Below are positions 26,511 to 34,436 of a stretch of 64,000 nt of DNA, one piece after another. The notes under the pieces were generated by a model, which made no database searches, was not told the DNA's origin, and saw nothing but the letters and a program-made list of their open reading frames with translations. The stretch comes from JAWPMT01 sp965267435 (GTDB taxonomy: Bacteria; Bacteroidota; Bacteroidia; Cytophagales; Cyclobacteriaceae). The stretch is taken from positions 1,302,001-1,366,000 of the forward strand of contig OZ253960.1 in the NCBI GenBank assembly GCA_965267435.1, given 5' to 3'. Both the position numbers and the translations under genes were made by a program. Positions within the stretch are counted from its first letter, which is position 1. Each line of letters begins with the position of its first letter.

Positions 26511-29135
26511 TCATTCATACCGCAGACTCTTCACCGGATTGTCCGTCGCCGCCTTGAGGGCTCTAACGCAGACGGCAGCAAACGCCATCCCCACCGACAA
26601 CAAGCCCGTGAGAATAAAAGGTAGGGGACCAATCTCTATTCGATAGGCGTAGTTTTCAAGCCACTGTTGGGTGAAATTGAGCGCAACCGGGAAACCAATG
26701 ATCAGGCTAATGCCGACCAGAATGACAAACTCTTTCGACAGCAGAACGAGGATCTGTCGGACCGATGCACCCAGTACTTTTCGGATGCCAATCTCTCGCG
26801 TCCGTCGAACGACGGTAAATGAGGCCAAACCAAACAGCCCCAGACACGCCAATAGAATCGCAATCAGCGACAGCAAGGTGATCAGTTCCGAACGTTGCAT
26901 CTCGGCAGCATACAATTCATTGAAGCGCTCATCCAGGAAGTGGTATTGCGCCGGCTCTTCAGGGAAGAAGCTGGTCCACTCGTCTTTTATAAACCGAAGG
27001 TTCTCTGGCAGGTTGTCTCCTGTCATTTTTACTGATAGTGTTCTGAGTGGCTCTTCCGAAGGGAGGAAAATAACAGGCGTGATGCGGCTATGTAATGTTT
27101 CAAAATGAATGTCTTTGGCCACACCAATGACTCGCCCCGATTTCCCATTGTAATTGATCCGCTTATCAATGGCCTCTTCATTGGAAGTCCAGCCGATCAA
27201 CTGGACGGCGGCCTCATTCATGATAAACGTCGTACTGTCTGAACCAAGCAATCGATCGAAATTCCTTCCAGCGACCAATTCGATGTCATAATTGGGCAGG
27301 AAGTAGGGGTCAATTCGGAGGTTCTTCACAAAGGCTTCCGGGCTTCGCATCTCGTCATTGACTTCAGCCTGCACATCCGTCATGGCCGTCAGCTGGGTCG
27401 AGGGGATGTGACTCGAGCCTCCATAACTGAGGATAGAAGAGTGACTAAGGAGCGACTCCTTGAAAGCTTCCTCTTTGGGTCCTGACTCGCCAGTGAGATA
27501 GAAGATGAGCATGTGGTCCTTTTCATACCCGAGGTTTTTGTCCTGGATATAGTCCAGCTGTTGGAAGACCAAGCCCGTAGAGAGAATCAGTATTGATGAA
27601 ATGGAGAACTGTACGATGACCAAAACCCGTCGAAAGCTGGCGTTCCCTGAGTTAACCGATAATCGGGTTTTCAATGCCTGCAACGGCCTGAATTTGGAAA
27701 TCACCAACGCAGGATACCCACCCGCCACCAGGCCAATGACAATGCCAACCAAACTGACAAGCGCCAGTCCGACGAGTACTTCGGACAAGCCGAATGCATA
27801 AGTGGACCCTGTCAGGTCCCTGAGGTAGGGGAGCGCCAGGAAGGCGAGGACAAATGCCACCAGCGTAGACAGAAAGACCGTCACGATGGATTCGACCATG
27901 AATTGACCGATCAAACCAGGCCGGACCGCACCCAGGACTTTGCGGACGCCTACCTCCTTGGCTCGGTTGATGGACATGGCCGTGGAGAGGTTGACGTAGT
28001 TGATGATCGAGATAATAAGGATCAGTAGACCTGCGGCAGCGAAGGTGTAAACATGGGCAATGTCCCCATTTACGCCTTGCTCATCATCGAGATTAGAGTG
28101 TAGGTGGATGTGCGTGATCTTCTGAGTATACAGCCGGGTCCATCGATTGGCCTCTTCTCCCATGTGATTCGTGAAAAAGTCTGGAAACCTACTCTCTACC
28201 TCCGCTAGTGATGCATCTTCCTTCAGCAGGAAATAGGTCGCCAGGTCATTGGCGTGCCATGCTTGCATCATGATTTCCCGGCTGCTGTATCCTTCCTCAA
28301 TCAGGGAGAAATCAACGATCATTTCCAAACGGAAGTGAGAGTTTTCAGGCATGGACTTCATCACCGCCGTGATCATATAGGAGTTGCCTGGAGAGAATTC
28401 GAAGGTCTTGCCGAGTACATCGGACGTCCCGTAATACTTTATGGCCGTCTCCTCCGTGAGCACCATGGATCTTGGCTGACTCAACGCAGTGGCTGGATCT
28501 CCACTGATCAGATCCAACTGGAATACTTTGAAGAAGTTATCGTCAGCGGCGGCGGCATTATGCTGCAGGTAGTGCTTGCCGTCAATGTAGAAGGTCGTCT
28601 CGAATTGCTTGAAGCGCGTGACGGCTTCCATCTCGGGAAAGTCTTCCCGGAAGTAAGGCACAAAAGGAGGGGCGAGGCTGGCGATGTGAATGGAGGTGGA
28701 GCCATCCGGATTGATGAACTCCCGGGTCATGCGGTAGATCCGGTCTGCGTTTTTGTGGTGCTGGTCATAGCTGAGCTCGTGCTTGAGGTAGACACTGATG
28801 AGCAGGCAGCAGGCGAGGCTGACGGCCAGACCAACCCCGTTGATGAGGGTGTAGGACCTATTTCTATTGTACTGTCGAAAGGTGATCTTGATGTAATGCA
28901 GGAGCATCGTAAGGTTGTTTAATCTTGAGTAGTGCCTTTGGAGTCCGAATGGTCTGAAAGTGCTTAAGACATCTCGCAACAGCAATAGCCCCGCTCTCGT
29001 CTTGCCCATCCTTTGGCGTCGGATTTCATAGAGTTCATATACATCGCCCAGCAGGAACTCCCGGACTGCTTCCGGGCAGAATCGCTGGATTAACCTTTCA
29101 GGCCACTTCGGAGGAGAGGTCTCATTACTCTTCAT
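26511..29135 (-). CDS. ABC transporter permease, FtsX/MacB type with N-terminal prefix domain (second copy)
   Basis: 874 residues with the same domain order as the gene at 4564: prefix domain at 10-65 (FCPEAVREFLLGDVYELYEI), membrane helix near 95-115 (YTLINGVGLAVSLACCLLIS), periplasmic MacB-like domain, FtsX block near residues 360-480 (VYTFAAAGLLILIISIINYV, then AKEVGVRKVLGA), a second periplasmic part, and a final FtsX block (TREIGIRKVLGASV). Its start codon follows the padR stop directly (TAG then ATG). No ATPase is encoded nearby. The substrate is unknown. Sequence divergence between the two copies is large, so they are old paralogues, not a recent duplication. Confidence 0.92.
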   Translation of the reverse strand: MKSNETSPPKWPERLIQRFCPEAVREFLLGDVYELYEIRRQRMGKTRAGLLLLRDVLSTFRPFGLQRHYSRLNNLTMLLHYIKITFRQYNRNRSYTLINGVGLAVSLACCLLISVYLKHELSYDQHHKNADRIYRMTREFINPDGSTSIHIASLAPPFVPYFREDFPEMEAVTRFKQFETTFYIDGKHYLQHNAAAADDNFFKVFQLDLISGDPATALSQPRSMVLTEETAIKYYGTSDVLGKTFEFSPGNSYMITAVMKSMPENSHFRLEMIVDFSLIEEGYSSREIMMQAWHANDLATYFLLKEDASLAEVESRFPDFFTNHMGEEANRWTRLYTQKITHIHLHSNLDDEQGVNGDIAHVYTFAAAGLLILIISIINYVNLSTAMSINRAKEVGVRKVLGAVRPGLIGQFMVESIVTVFLSTLVAFVLAFLALPYLRDLTGSTYAFGLSEVLVGLALVSLVGIVIGLVAGGYPALVISKFRPLQALKTRLSVNSGNASFRRVLVIVQFSISSILILSTGLVFQQLDYIQDKNLGYEKDHMLIFYLTGESGPKEEAFKESLLSHSSILSYGGSSHIPSTQLTAMTDVQAEVNDEMRSPEAFVKNLRIDPYFLPNYDIELVAGRNFDRLLGSDSTTFIMNEAAVQLIGWTSNEEAIDKRINYNGKSGRVIGVAKDIHFETLHSRITPVIFLPSEEPLRTLSVKMTGDNLPENLRFIKDEWTSFFPEEPAQYHFLDERFNELYAAEMQRSELITLLSLIAILLACLGLFGLASFTVVRRTREIGIRKVLGASVRQILVLLSKEFVILVGISLIIGFPVALNFTQQWLENYAYRIEIGPLPFILTGLLSVGMAFAAVCVRALKAATDNPVKSLRYE

Positions 29136-29459
29136 CTAGCTTCGATTGAGTTTAAGACCAGCGATATTCTGTAGAAATGACATGCGCAAGTCGTCCGCTT
29201 CGACAAGCACCTTCATGCCAAAGGAGGTAAGCTGGTAGTATTTCTTCCTGCGCCCACCGCGCTCAGAAGTGGCTCCGCCTTCGTGGCTGGTGACGTATCC
29301 TTTGGATTCCAGCCGGTACAAGGCCGAGTGGAGTGCCCCAATGCTGGGGTTATTTCCAGTCTTTTCCCGCAGGACTTCTTTGATAGTGACGCCATAGGCA
29401 TCATCACCCAGCGTGCCTATGGCCAGCAAGACCAGCTCCTCTATCGCACCAAGCTTCAT
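29136..29459 (-). CDS. PadR family transcriptional regulator (second copy)
   Basis: 107 residues. The winged-helix pattern is LGAIEELVLLAIGTLGDDAY, then VTIKEVL, SIGALHSALYRLESKGYV and the wing in SERGGRRKKYYQLTSFG. It abuts the permease gene (TAG directly followed by ATG), so translation is probably coupled. Upstream is a 20-base perfect direct repeat and a good Bacteroidota promoter, suggesting self-regulation. It is more typical in length than many PadR proteins and lacks a long C-terminal dimer helix. Confidence 0.93.
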   Translation of the reverse strand: MKLGAIEELVLLAIGTLGDDAYGVTIKEVLREKTGNNPSIGALHSALYRLESKGYVTSHEGGATSERGGRRKKYYQLTSFGMKVLVEADDLRMSFLQNIAGLKLNRS

Positions 29460-29474
29460 TTCATCTCTATTTAA

Positions 29475-29528
29475 TTCCTAAAACCAAAACAAATTTAGCA
29501 AGATATATTTCCTAAAACCAAAACAAAT
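29475..29528 (-). promoter_or_regulatory. Tandem 20-base direct repeat with embedded promoter upstream of padR
   Basis: ttcctaaaaccaaaacaaat occurs at 29475-29494 and again at 29509-29528, period 34 bases, both perfect. Read on the minus strand, TAAATTTG at 29497-29490 is a full match to the Bacteroidota -7 box TAnnTTTG, and TTTG at 29522-29519 lies 21 bases upstream as a -33 box. The predicted transcript would start about 25 bases before the padR ATG. The repeats overlap both promoter boxes, which fits repression by the encoded PadR. Promoter boxes are a pattern match only. Confidence 0.55.
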
Positions 29529-29837
29529 AGAAACGGTTGCGAAATATATACGAAATTCCGAGGCCGATACAGTTGTGGAGGACCAAAGACCAATCCTACT
29601 ACGGCGATTCAAAAAAGGCATGGTTAAACGGGTTTATTTCGGCCCAATTCCTTCATACACAGTCGTGCCACATCTTTTCTCTTGTGCTCATGCTCATCTC
29701 AAGTCCCTAGTCCCAGTAAACCAACTAGTAGGAAGTCAGTTCTCGGAAGACCTTGTATGGAGGAAGATTTTTTGCTTCGTTTTTGATCTTTCAAAAATGA
29801 AGGCCCGCCTGGCAAGGCTATGACTTCCTCCTAAGAG

Positions 29838-29895
29838 ATTGCCACGGCGCGTTCACTTTAACGGAGTCTGATGGGGCTACCCAGCGCCTCGCAAT
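29838..29895. repeat. Intergenic imperfect palindrome (attgccac...gcaat type)
   Basis: ATTGCCACGGCGC at 29838-29850 pairs with GCGCCTCGCAAT at 29884-29895, leaving three-base internal loops. This word pair resembles dispersed intergenic elements seen in many Bacteroidota genomes. The gap 29530-29918 otherwise holds only a weak ORF (29575-29823) with no family features and a short inverted repeat, ggaagtca at 29731 and tgacttcc at 29821. Confidence 0.4.
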
Positions 29896-29918
29896 GACGA
29901 CGAGAAGTAAAAAACCCC

Positions 29919-30929
29919 TCAAACCACTTCCTCAATCCTCACCGGTCGATTCTCTCTCATCGACAGATTAGCAGCCAAGGCAATCCTCGTTGCCTTGAGA
30001 CCGTCGGTGCCATCCACGGGAGGCTTCTCACCAGTGGACATGGCTGTGATGAACGCGTTCATCTCGTGGAAGTAGGACTCAGCATACCGGTCCATGAAAA
30101 AGTCCAGCAGCCGTGAGTGATGCAACCCCAAAGCGTCCCAGTGCCGGTGCGTGTCTTTAAAATTGTTATCGGCCTGGGCCATACCTTTCGAGCCGAACAA
30201 CTCGAGTCGCTGATCGTACCCATAGGCTGCTTGCCGGCAATTTTCAATCACCGCACTCACGCCATTCTCGAAAGTCAACAGGATCACGGCCGTGTCAATA
30301 TCGCCTGCCGCGCCGATGGCAGGATCCACCGTGTTGCGCCCCTGGGCGTATACTTCGGCGACTTCACTCCCCGCCATGTAACGCGCCATGTCAAAATCGT
30401 GGATCGTCATATCGAGGAACATCCCCCCGGAAGATTCTATATAGCTGATAGGAGGGGGAGCGGGATCACGGCTCGTGATCTTGATTGTTCGGAGTTCACC
30501 AATTGCTCCCTCATCGGCCAGCGACTTGACCCTTGCAAAATCTGGATCGAATCTTTGGTTGAAGGCTACCATGAGCGGTACTTTGTGTTTCTGCGTGACT
30601 GTAAGGATCTCCTCGATCTTCGCCAATGACAGGTCCAGCGGCTTCTCGCAGAAGATCGCCTTGCCGGCAGTTGCAGCGCGCGTGATATACTGGGCGTGTG
30701 TTGGACTGGGCGAACAGATCAATACCGCATTGATTTCTTCGTTATCCCAAATGATATTCTGGTCATCGGAGATATTTGGCACATTTCTTTCGCGTGCGTA
30801 TTGCTGCCCTCTCTCTGATGGGTTCACTGCCGCTATTACTTCGGCTTCCGGAATTCTACTAATGATGTTGTCGAGATGAATCTTACCGATCCTCCCGAGA
30901 CCGAGGATACCTGCTTTTACCTGACTCAT
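29919..30929 (-). CDS. iolG: Inositol 2-dehydrogenase-like Gfo/Idh/MocA oxidoreductase
   Basis: 336 residues from the ATG at 30929; two earlier starts (30935, and GTG at 30950) are possible. The Rossmann loop is GLGRIG (residues 10-15). The family catalytic Lys is in EKP (95-97), and the GGMFLDMTIHDFDMARYM motif supplies the Asp and His that bind the sugar alcohol. The length matches the 335-345 of IolG. It oxidises myo-inositol or a related sugar at one carbon with NAD+. No other inositol gene is in the window, so substrate assignment is tentative; it could act on another cyclitol or a sugar. It is divergent from the glycine-lipid pair. Confidence 0.82.
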   Translation of the reverse strand: MSQVKAGILGLGRIGKIHLDNIISRIPEAEVIAAVNPSERGQQYARERNVPNISDDQNIIWDNEEINAVLICSPSPTHAQYITRAATAGKAIFCEKPLDLSLAKIEEILTVTQKHKVPLMVAFNQRFDPDFARVKSLADEGAIGELRTIKITSRDPAPPPISYIESSGGMFLDMTIHDFDMARYMAGSEVAEVYAQGRNTVDPAIGAAGDIDTAVILLTFENGVSAVIENCRQAAYGYDQRLELFGSKGMAQADNNFKDTHRHWDALGLHHSRLLDFFMDRYAESYFHEMNAFITAMSTGEKPPVDGTDGLKATRIALAANLSMRENRPVRIEEVV

Positions 30930-30987
30930 TGGCATTAGGGATTTCTGCACGTAAGGTTACCAAAATTTTTCTCCTTACCTGCTAAAG

Positions 30988-31080
30988 ACCATCTCTACAC
31001 TCAAACACTTATACACTCAAACACTCCAACACACTAAACTCTCCACTTTCCACTCCTCCGCTCCTCAACTTCCCCTTTTC
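30988..31080 (+). repeat. G-less low-complexity leader upstream of glsA
   Basis: 30988-31059 has no G, one G occurs at 31060, and 31061-31080 again has none. The tract is made of words such as acactc, caaacac and ctccac. It lies 35-125 bases upstream of the acyltransferase start and would form an unstructured 5' leader if transcribed. A related tract is at 16216-16410. Confidence 0.45.
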
Positions 31081-31114
31081 AGGTTTATACTTGCGATTTT
31101 AGGTTGAAACCCCA

Positions 31115-31939
31115 ATGCCCCAATTTGTCAATGTAAGGAAGCTGATCGCAGACAAAAATCCCAAACTCTTGAAATGGCTGCCGGGATTCGTCGTCAGGTG
31201 GATCGAAAAGATCGTCCATCAGGAGGACGTCAACGAGTTCATGGAAAAGCACGAGCACAGCGATATCTACACCTTTTGCGAGGCGGCACTCCAGCGATTC
31301 AATTTGCAGTTCAACCTCACCGGGATGGAAAACATCCCTGATCCACCGACCAAGGTTGTATTCGCTTCCAACCATCCGCTGGGTGGGATGGACGCCATTT
31401 CTATCATTCATCTACTCAAGGACCATCGGCCCGATATCAAGTTCATTGTCAATGACCTGCTGATGGTAGTAAAGCACCTGAGAGAGCGCTTCATTGGCGT
31501 CAACAAGGTGGGTAGAAATGCCATCGAGTCTCTTCAGAAGGTCGAGCAGCAGTTTGCTGAGGGTACAGCAACGTTCATCTTTCCTGCCGGGCTGGTGAGC
31601 AGAAAAATCAACGGTGAGATCAGGGACCTTGAGTGGAAAAAGACCTTCATCACCAAGGCCAGGAAGTATAATCTACCCGTCATTCCGGTGCATATAGGGG
31701 GAGGATTGACCAATCGTTTTTATAGATTAGCTAACTTCAGAAAGTTCTTAGGGATCAAGGTGAACATCGAAATGTTCTTCCTAGTCGATGAGTTGTTCAG
31801 GCAAAAGGACATGCAAATCGATATTGCCATCGGTGAACCGATACTCCCCGAGACATTTGACAAGAGCAAAAACGACAAAGAATGGGCCGAGTGGGTGAAA
31901 GAGAAAGTCTATCACATACAGGCCAGCCAGACGCCATGA
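31115..31939 (+). CDS. glsA: Lysophospholipid/glycine-lipid O-acyltransferase, GlsA/OlsA-like
   Basis: 274 residues, PlsC-like 1-acyl-glycerol-3-phosphate acyltransferase fold without a long membrane segment. The catalytic block reads SNHPLGGMDA, in which the His-Asp distance is five residues instead of the canonical four; I know this variant from Bacteroidota OlsA/GlsA-type enzymes. A second block, FIFPAGLVSRKINGEIRDLE, supplies the substrate-binding residues. GlsA adds a second fatty acid to an N-acylated amino acid to make a di-acyl glycine (or ornithine) lipid. It overlaps the next gene by four bases. Membrane-associated, cytoplasmic face. Confidence 0.85.
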   Translation: MPQFVNVRKLIADKNPKLLKWLPGFVVRWIEKIVHQEDVNEFMEKHEHSDIYTFCEAALQRFNLQFNLTGMENIPDPPTKVVFASNHPLGGMDAISIIHLLKDHRPDIKFIVNDLLMVVKHLRERFIGVNKVGRNAIESLQKVEQQFAEGTATFIFPAGLVSRKINGEIRDLEWKKTFITKARKYNLPVIPVHIGGGLTNRFYRLANFRKFLGIKVNIEMFFLVDELFRQKDMQIDIAIGEPILPETFDKSKNDKEWAEWVKEKVYHIQASQTP

Positions 31940-32871
31940 CGAAGCACCAGGAAGAGATCATCCCACCCATTGCGCCAGAACTGATCGAGGCAGAGTTGAC
32001 CGAAGAGCGTTTCGTTCGAGGGACCAATAAGGCCGGAAACAAAATATATATCATCAATCATCACAATTCGCCAAATACGATGCGGGAGATTGGCCGATTG
32101 AGAGAGGAGTCTTTTCGCGATGCCGGCGGAGGTACTGGACTTTCTCTGGACATTGACGAAGCCGACACGCGGGAGCGGTGTTATGAGCAGCTGATCGTTT
32201 ACAGCCCGGAGGATCGAGAGATCGTCGGCGGCTATCGATTCATCACCGGTGAGAGGGCGCGCAATCCCGAGACTGGCGATTTTGACCTGTCGACAGCGCA
32301 TTATTTCAACTTCACCGATCGCATGAAAGAGGAGTACATCCCTTACTCCATCGAACTGGGTAGATCGTGGGTGCGACCGGACTATCAGGCCAACAACAAT
32401 CCACGCAAGGGCTTTTTTGCCCTGATGAACATTTGGGATGGTCTGGGCTCCCTGGTCATCAATTATCCCGAGATCAAATACCTCTTTGGCAAAGTGACGA
32501 TGTATACGCACTACCACAAAGAGGCGAGAGATCTGCTCTTATCATTCATGTGCCATTACTTCCCCAATCGTCCTGACCTGTGTGTACCAAAGGTTGAGTT
32601 GGATGCTCCCCACGACAAAGCACTCTTCTATGAGCTTTTCGACAAAGACATGTCGTACGAGGATGGATTTAAACTCCTCAATAAGCTCCTCAAGGAGCGC
32701 GGAGAGTACATCCCGCCACTCATCAATATCTACATGGGCCTATCTGAGACAATGATCACATTTGGCACTGCACAGAACCCTGACTTCGGCGACGTGGAAG
32801 AGACAGGTATCCTGGTCACCATCGGCGATATTCACGAAGCCATCCTGGACCGACACGTTCGATATACTTAG
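31936..32871 (+). CDS. glsB: GNAT-like N-acyltransferase, GlsB/OlsB-like (glycine or ornithine lipid synthesis)
   Basis: 311 residues from the ATG at 31936, which overlaps the glsA stop (ATGA); the longer frame from 31882 would overlap the preceding gene by about 60 bases. Seen are RGTNKAGNKIYIINHHN near residue 30, then EIGRLREESFRDAGGGTG, YSPEDREIVGGYRF, and the OlsB hallmark IELGRSWVRPDYQ. OlsB/GlsB transfers a 3-hydroxy-acyl chain from ACP to the amino group of ornithine or glycine. In Bacteroides the adjacent pair makes glycine lipids (commendamide being the mono-acyl product). The pair is likely a functional unit here. Substrate amino acid is inferred. Confidence 0.86.
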   Translation: MTKHQEEIIPPIAPELIEAELTEERFVRGTNKAGNKIYIINHHNSPNTMREIGRLREESFRDAGGGTGLSLDIDEADTRERCYEQLIVYSPEDREIVGGYRFITGERARNPETGDFDLSTAHYFNFTDRMKEEYIPYSIELGRSWVRPDYQANNNPRKGFFALMNIWDGLGSLVINYPEIKYLFGKVTMYTHYHKEARDLLLSFMCHYFPNRPDLCVPKVELDAPHDKALFYELFDKDMSYEDGFKLLNKLLKERGEYIPPLINIYMGLSETMITFGTAQNPDFGDVEETGILVTIGDIHEAILDRHVRYT

Positions 32872-32879
32872 GTAGGGGA

Positions 32880-33060
32880 GTGCTGTGGCGCACTTTCAAC
32901 GCGCACGGCCAACACACTACCTGCCTTGCGCATGCCTGAGCTTGCACCCCCGCTATCAGCCCGCAATCCTGGCTTATCTCCGGCTTATGCTTTCGGCCTT
33001 TTTGAAGGGCCCGTGCGGACATGGAAGCCCCAAAGTCGAAGACAGGTTCACTTCTCATGC
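32880..33060. other. GC-rich intergenic island without a clear gene
   Basis: Between glsB and the cupin gene is a tract with much higher GC than its flanks, with repeated gcgcac words. A minus-strand frame (33058-32816) covers it but overlaps the end of glsB and lacks domain features; a plus frame (from 32885) is short. I have a loose memory of similar spurious ORFs in other Bacteroidota, which would make this a dispersed element, but I cannot support that from the sequence alone. Confidence 0.3.
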
Positions 33061-33191
33061 GTATCTTTAGTCAAATCGCGAAGTGCCATAAAGTGGATAT
33101 TCTCAAGGGACAGGCGTACTTGACACACTTGAGTGACATCACGTGGATTTTTTGGGGGTATGCGACAACATCCATTAAGACCCACCGAACC

Positions 33192-33986
33192 ATGAACGCA
33201 TTCAAACAGAACTCGACAAAGGCCTGGATCCTTACCTGGCTGTTACCCATCGCTGGCTGGTCACAGGATGCACTGGCACCGATCCAGTCTGGCGTATATA
33301 AATGGTCCGAGACAGCTCCAGCTACGTCGGAACAAATGACCACTCGATCATTTGTCAAGGGGTCGTCCACACATCTTGCTTATTTGGAGATCTATGGCGT
33401 AACGCAGTCGCCAGGCGTAGTTTCCAACAATTTGGAAGGAGACCCGACATTGGAAAAATGTGTCATTGTTACAGAGGGGACGGCCAAAGTCACGGTATCT
33501 GGGGAGCGTTCGACCTTGGGTCCGGCGGGAGTTGTTTTGTTGATGCCCAATGAGCCGCTTTCGATCGGAAATGCGGGAGCTGGAGATCTGACCTACTACG
33601 TAATGCAATACAGATCCAGGAAAGACATGCAAGTATCTCGGGGTACGGCAGCAGGAGGGTCCATGGTGTTCAACGCCGATTCCCTGAATTTCAGGTCCCA
33701 CTCTCGAGGCGGAGCCAGATCGTATTTTGATCGACCCACAGCCATGTGCGACCGATTTGAAATGCACGTGACCCGTCTGGATAGAAAAGGCCCGAGTCAC
33801 GCTCCTCATGCACATGAAGAGACTGAAATCATACTCGCACTCTCAGGGGCCACCGCGCAGATTATTGATGGGCAGGAGTACGTGGGATCACCCGGAGATT
33901 TCTATCTCATGGGATCTCAATTGCAGCACAGCATTCGCAATACCCAGGACACCCCTTGCATGTACTTCGCCTTCAAATGGATGTAG
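33192..33986 (+). CDS. Secreted bicupin protein
   Basis: 264 residues from the ATG at 33192, chosen because a signal peptide follows (MNAFKQNSTKAWILTWLLPI, then AGWSQD). The upstream in-frame 57 codons are not coding-like. Two cupin domains are present: the first around residues 60-140 with GTAKVTVSGERSTLGPAG, the second around 190-260 with the metal motif HAPHAHEETEIILALSG and a following DFYLMGSQLQHSI. The second domain keeps the His/Glu set of metal-binding cupins (H..H..E plus the late His); the first lacks it. The bicupin architecture is shared with ureidoglycine aminohydrolase and others, but this one is exported and its substrate is unknown. Confidence 0.85.
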   Translation: MNAFKQNSTKAWILTWLLPIAGWSQDALAPIQSGVYKWSETAPATSEQMTTRSFVKGSSTHLAYLEIYGVTQSPGVVSNNLEGDPTLEKCVIVTEGTAKVTVSGERSTLGPAGVVLLMPNEPLSIGNAGAGDLTYYVMQYRSRKDMQVSRGTAAGGSMVFNADSLNFRSHSRGGARSYFDRPTAMCDRFEMHVTRLDRKGPSHAPHAHEETEIILALSGATAQIIDGQEYVGSPGDFYLMGSQLQHSIRNTQDTPCMYFAFKWM

Positions 33987-34067
33987 ATTGCGTCAGTGGG
34001 CACGGCCGTTTGCTACCGCCGTAAATTCAGCGAGAAATGATGTTTTAGTGTACGAATCCCCTGAATT

Positions 34068-34346
34068 CGTCATTCCTGCAAACCTGACGGCTCGTTGTGG
34101 ATGAACTGCACGGCATGTGATGTAGGAATCTGAATGAAGGATCGATAGAGAGATTCCTGTATCGCAATTCATCGTTACGCGGGTAACGCGAACTTTCAAG
34201 CTCACAGGAATGACGTTCTTGGGACGGAATCCCCAAAATCCGTCATTCCTGCGAACTTGGGGATCTCGCAGTCTTCGAGACGAACTGGAATGTGATGCAG
34301 GAATCTGAATTGACAAAAAAATAGTAGCGCCAGATTCCTGTATCGC
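34068..34346. repeat. Two copies of a dispersed-type imperfect palindromic repeat
   Basis: Unit one spans 34068-34165 and unit two 34241-34346. Both begin with cgtcattcctgc, contain a shared block atgtgatg(t/c)aggaatctgaat, and end with agattcctgtatcgc. The cattcctgc / gcaggaat pairing makes a stem. The DNA between the units contains the reverse complement ggaatgacg. The gap between the cupin and molybdenum hydroxylase genes is almost wholly made of this element, with no promoter or gene evident. Confidence 0.65.
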
Positions 34347-34436
34347 TGTTAACTCCGCTATTCGTGATGTTCCGAAGGGCATCGCCAACTACGAACAAAA
34401 CGGATCTGTGATCCGTGTAAACATTTTCCGCAGTTG

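Noticed and set aside
29575..29823. 82-codon plus-strand frame with GTG start
   Set aside because: No family motif, low-information sequence, and no supporting start context.
32816..33058. 80-codon minus-strand frame
   Set aside because: Overlaps the end of glsB and lies in the GC-rich island; I only vaguely recall similar spurious frames, so no gene is called.
33348..33815. 155-codon minus-strand frame opposite the cupin gene
   Set aside because: Antisense shadow; the plus strand carries a signal peptide and cupin motifs.
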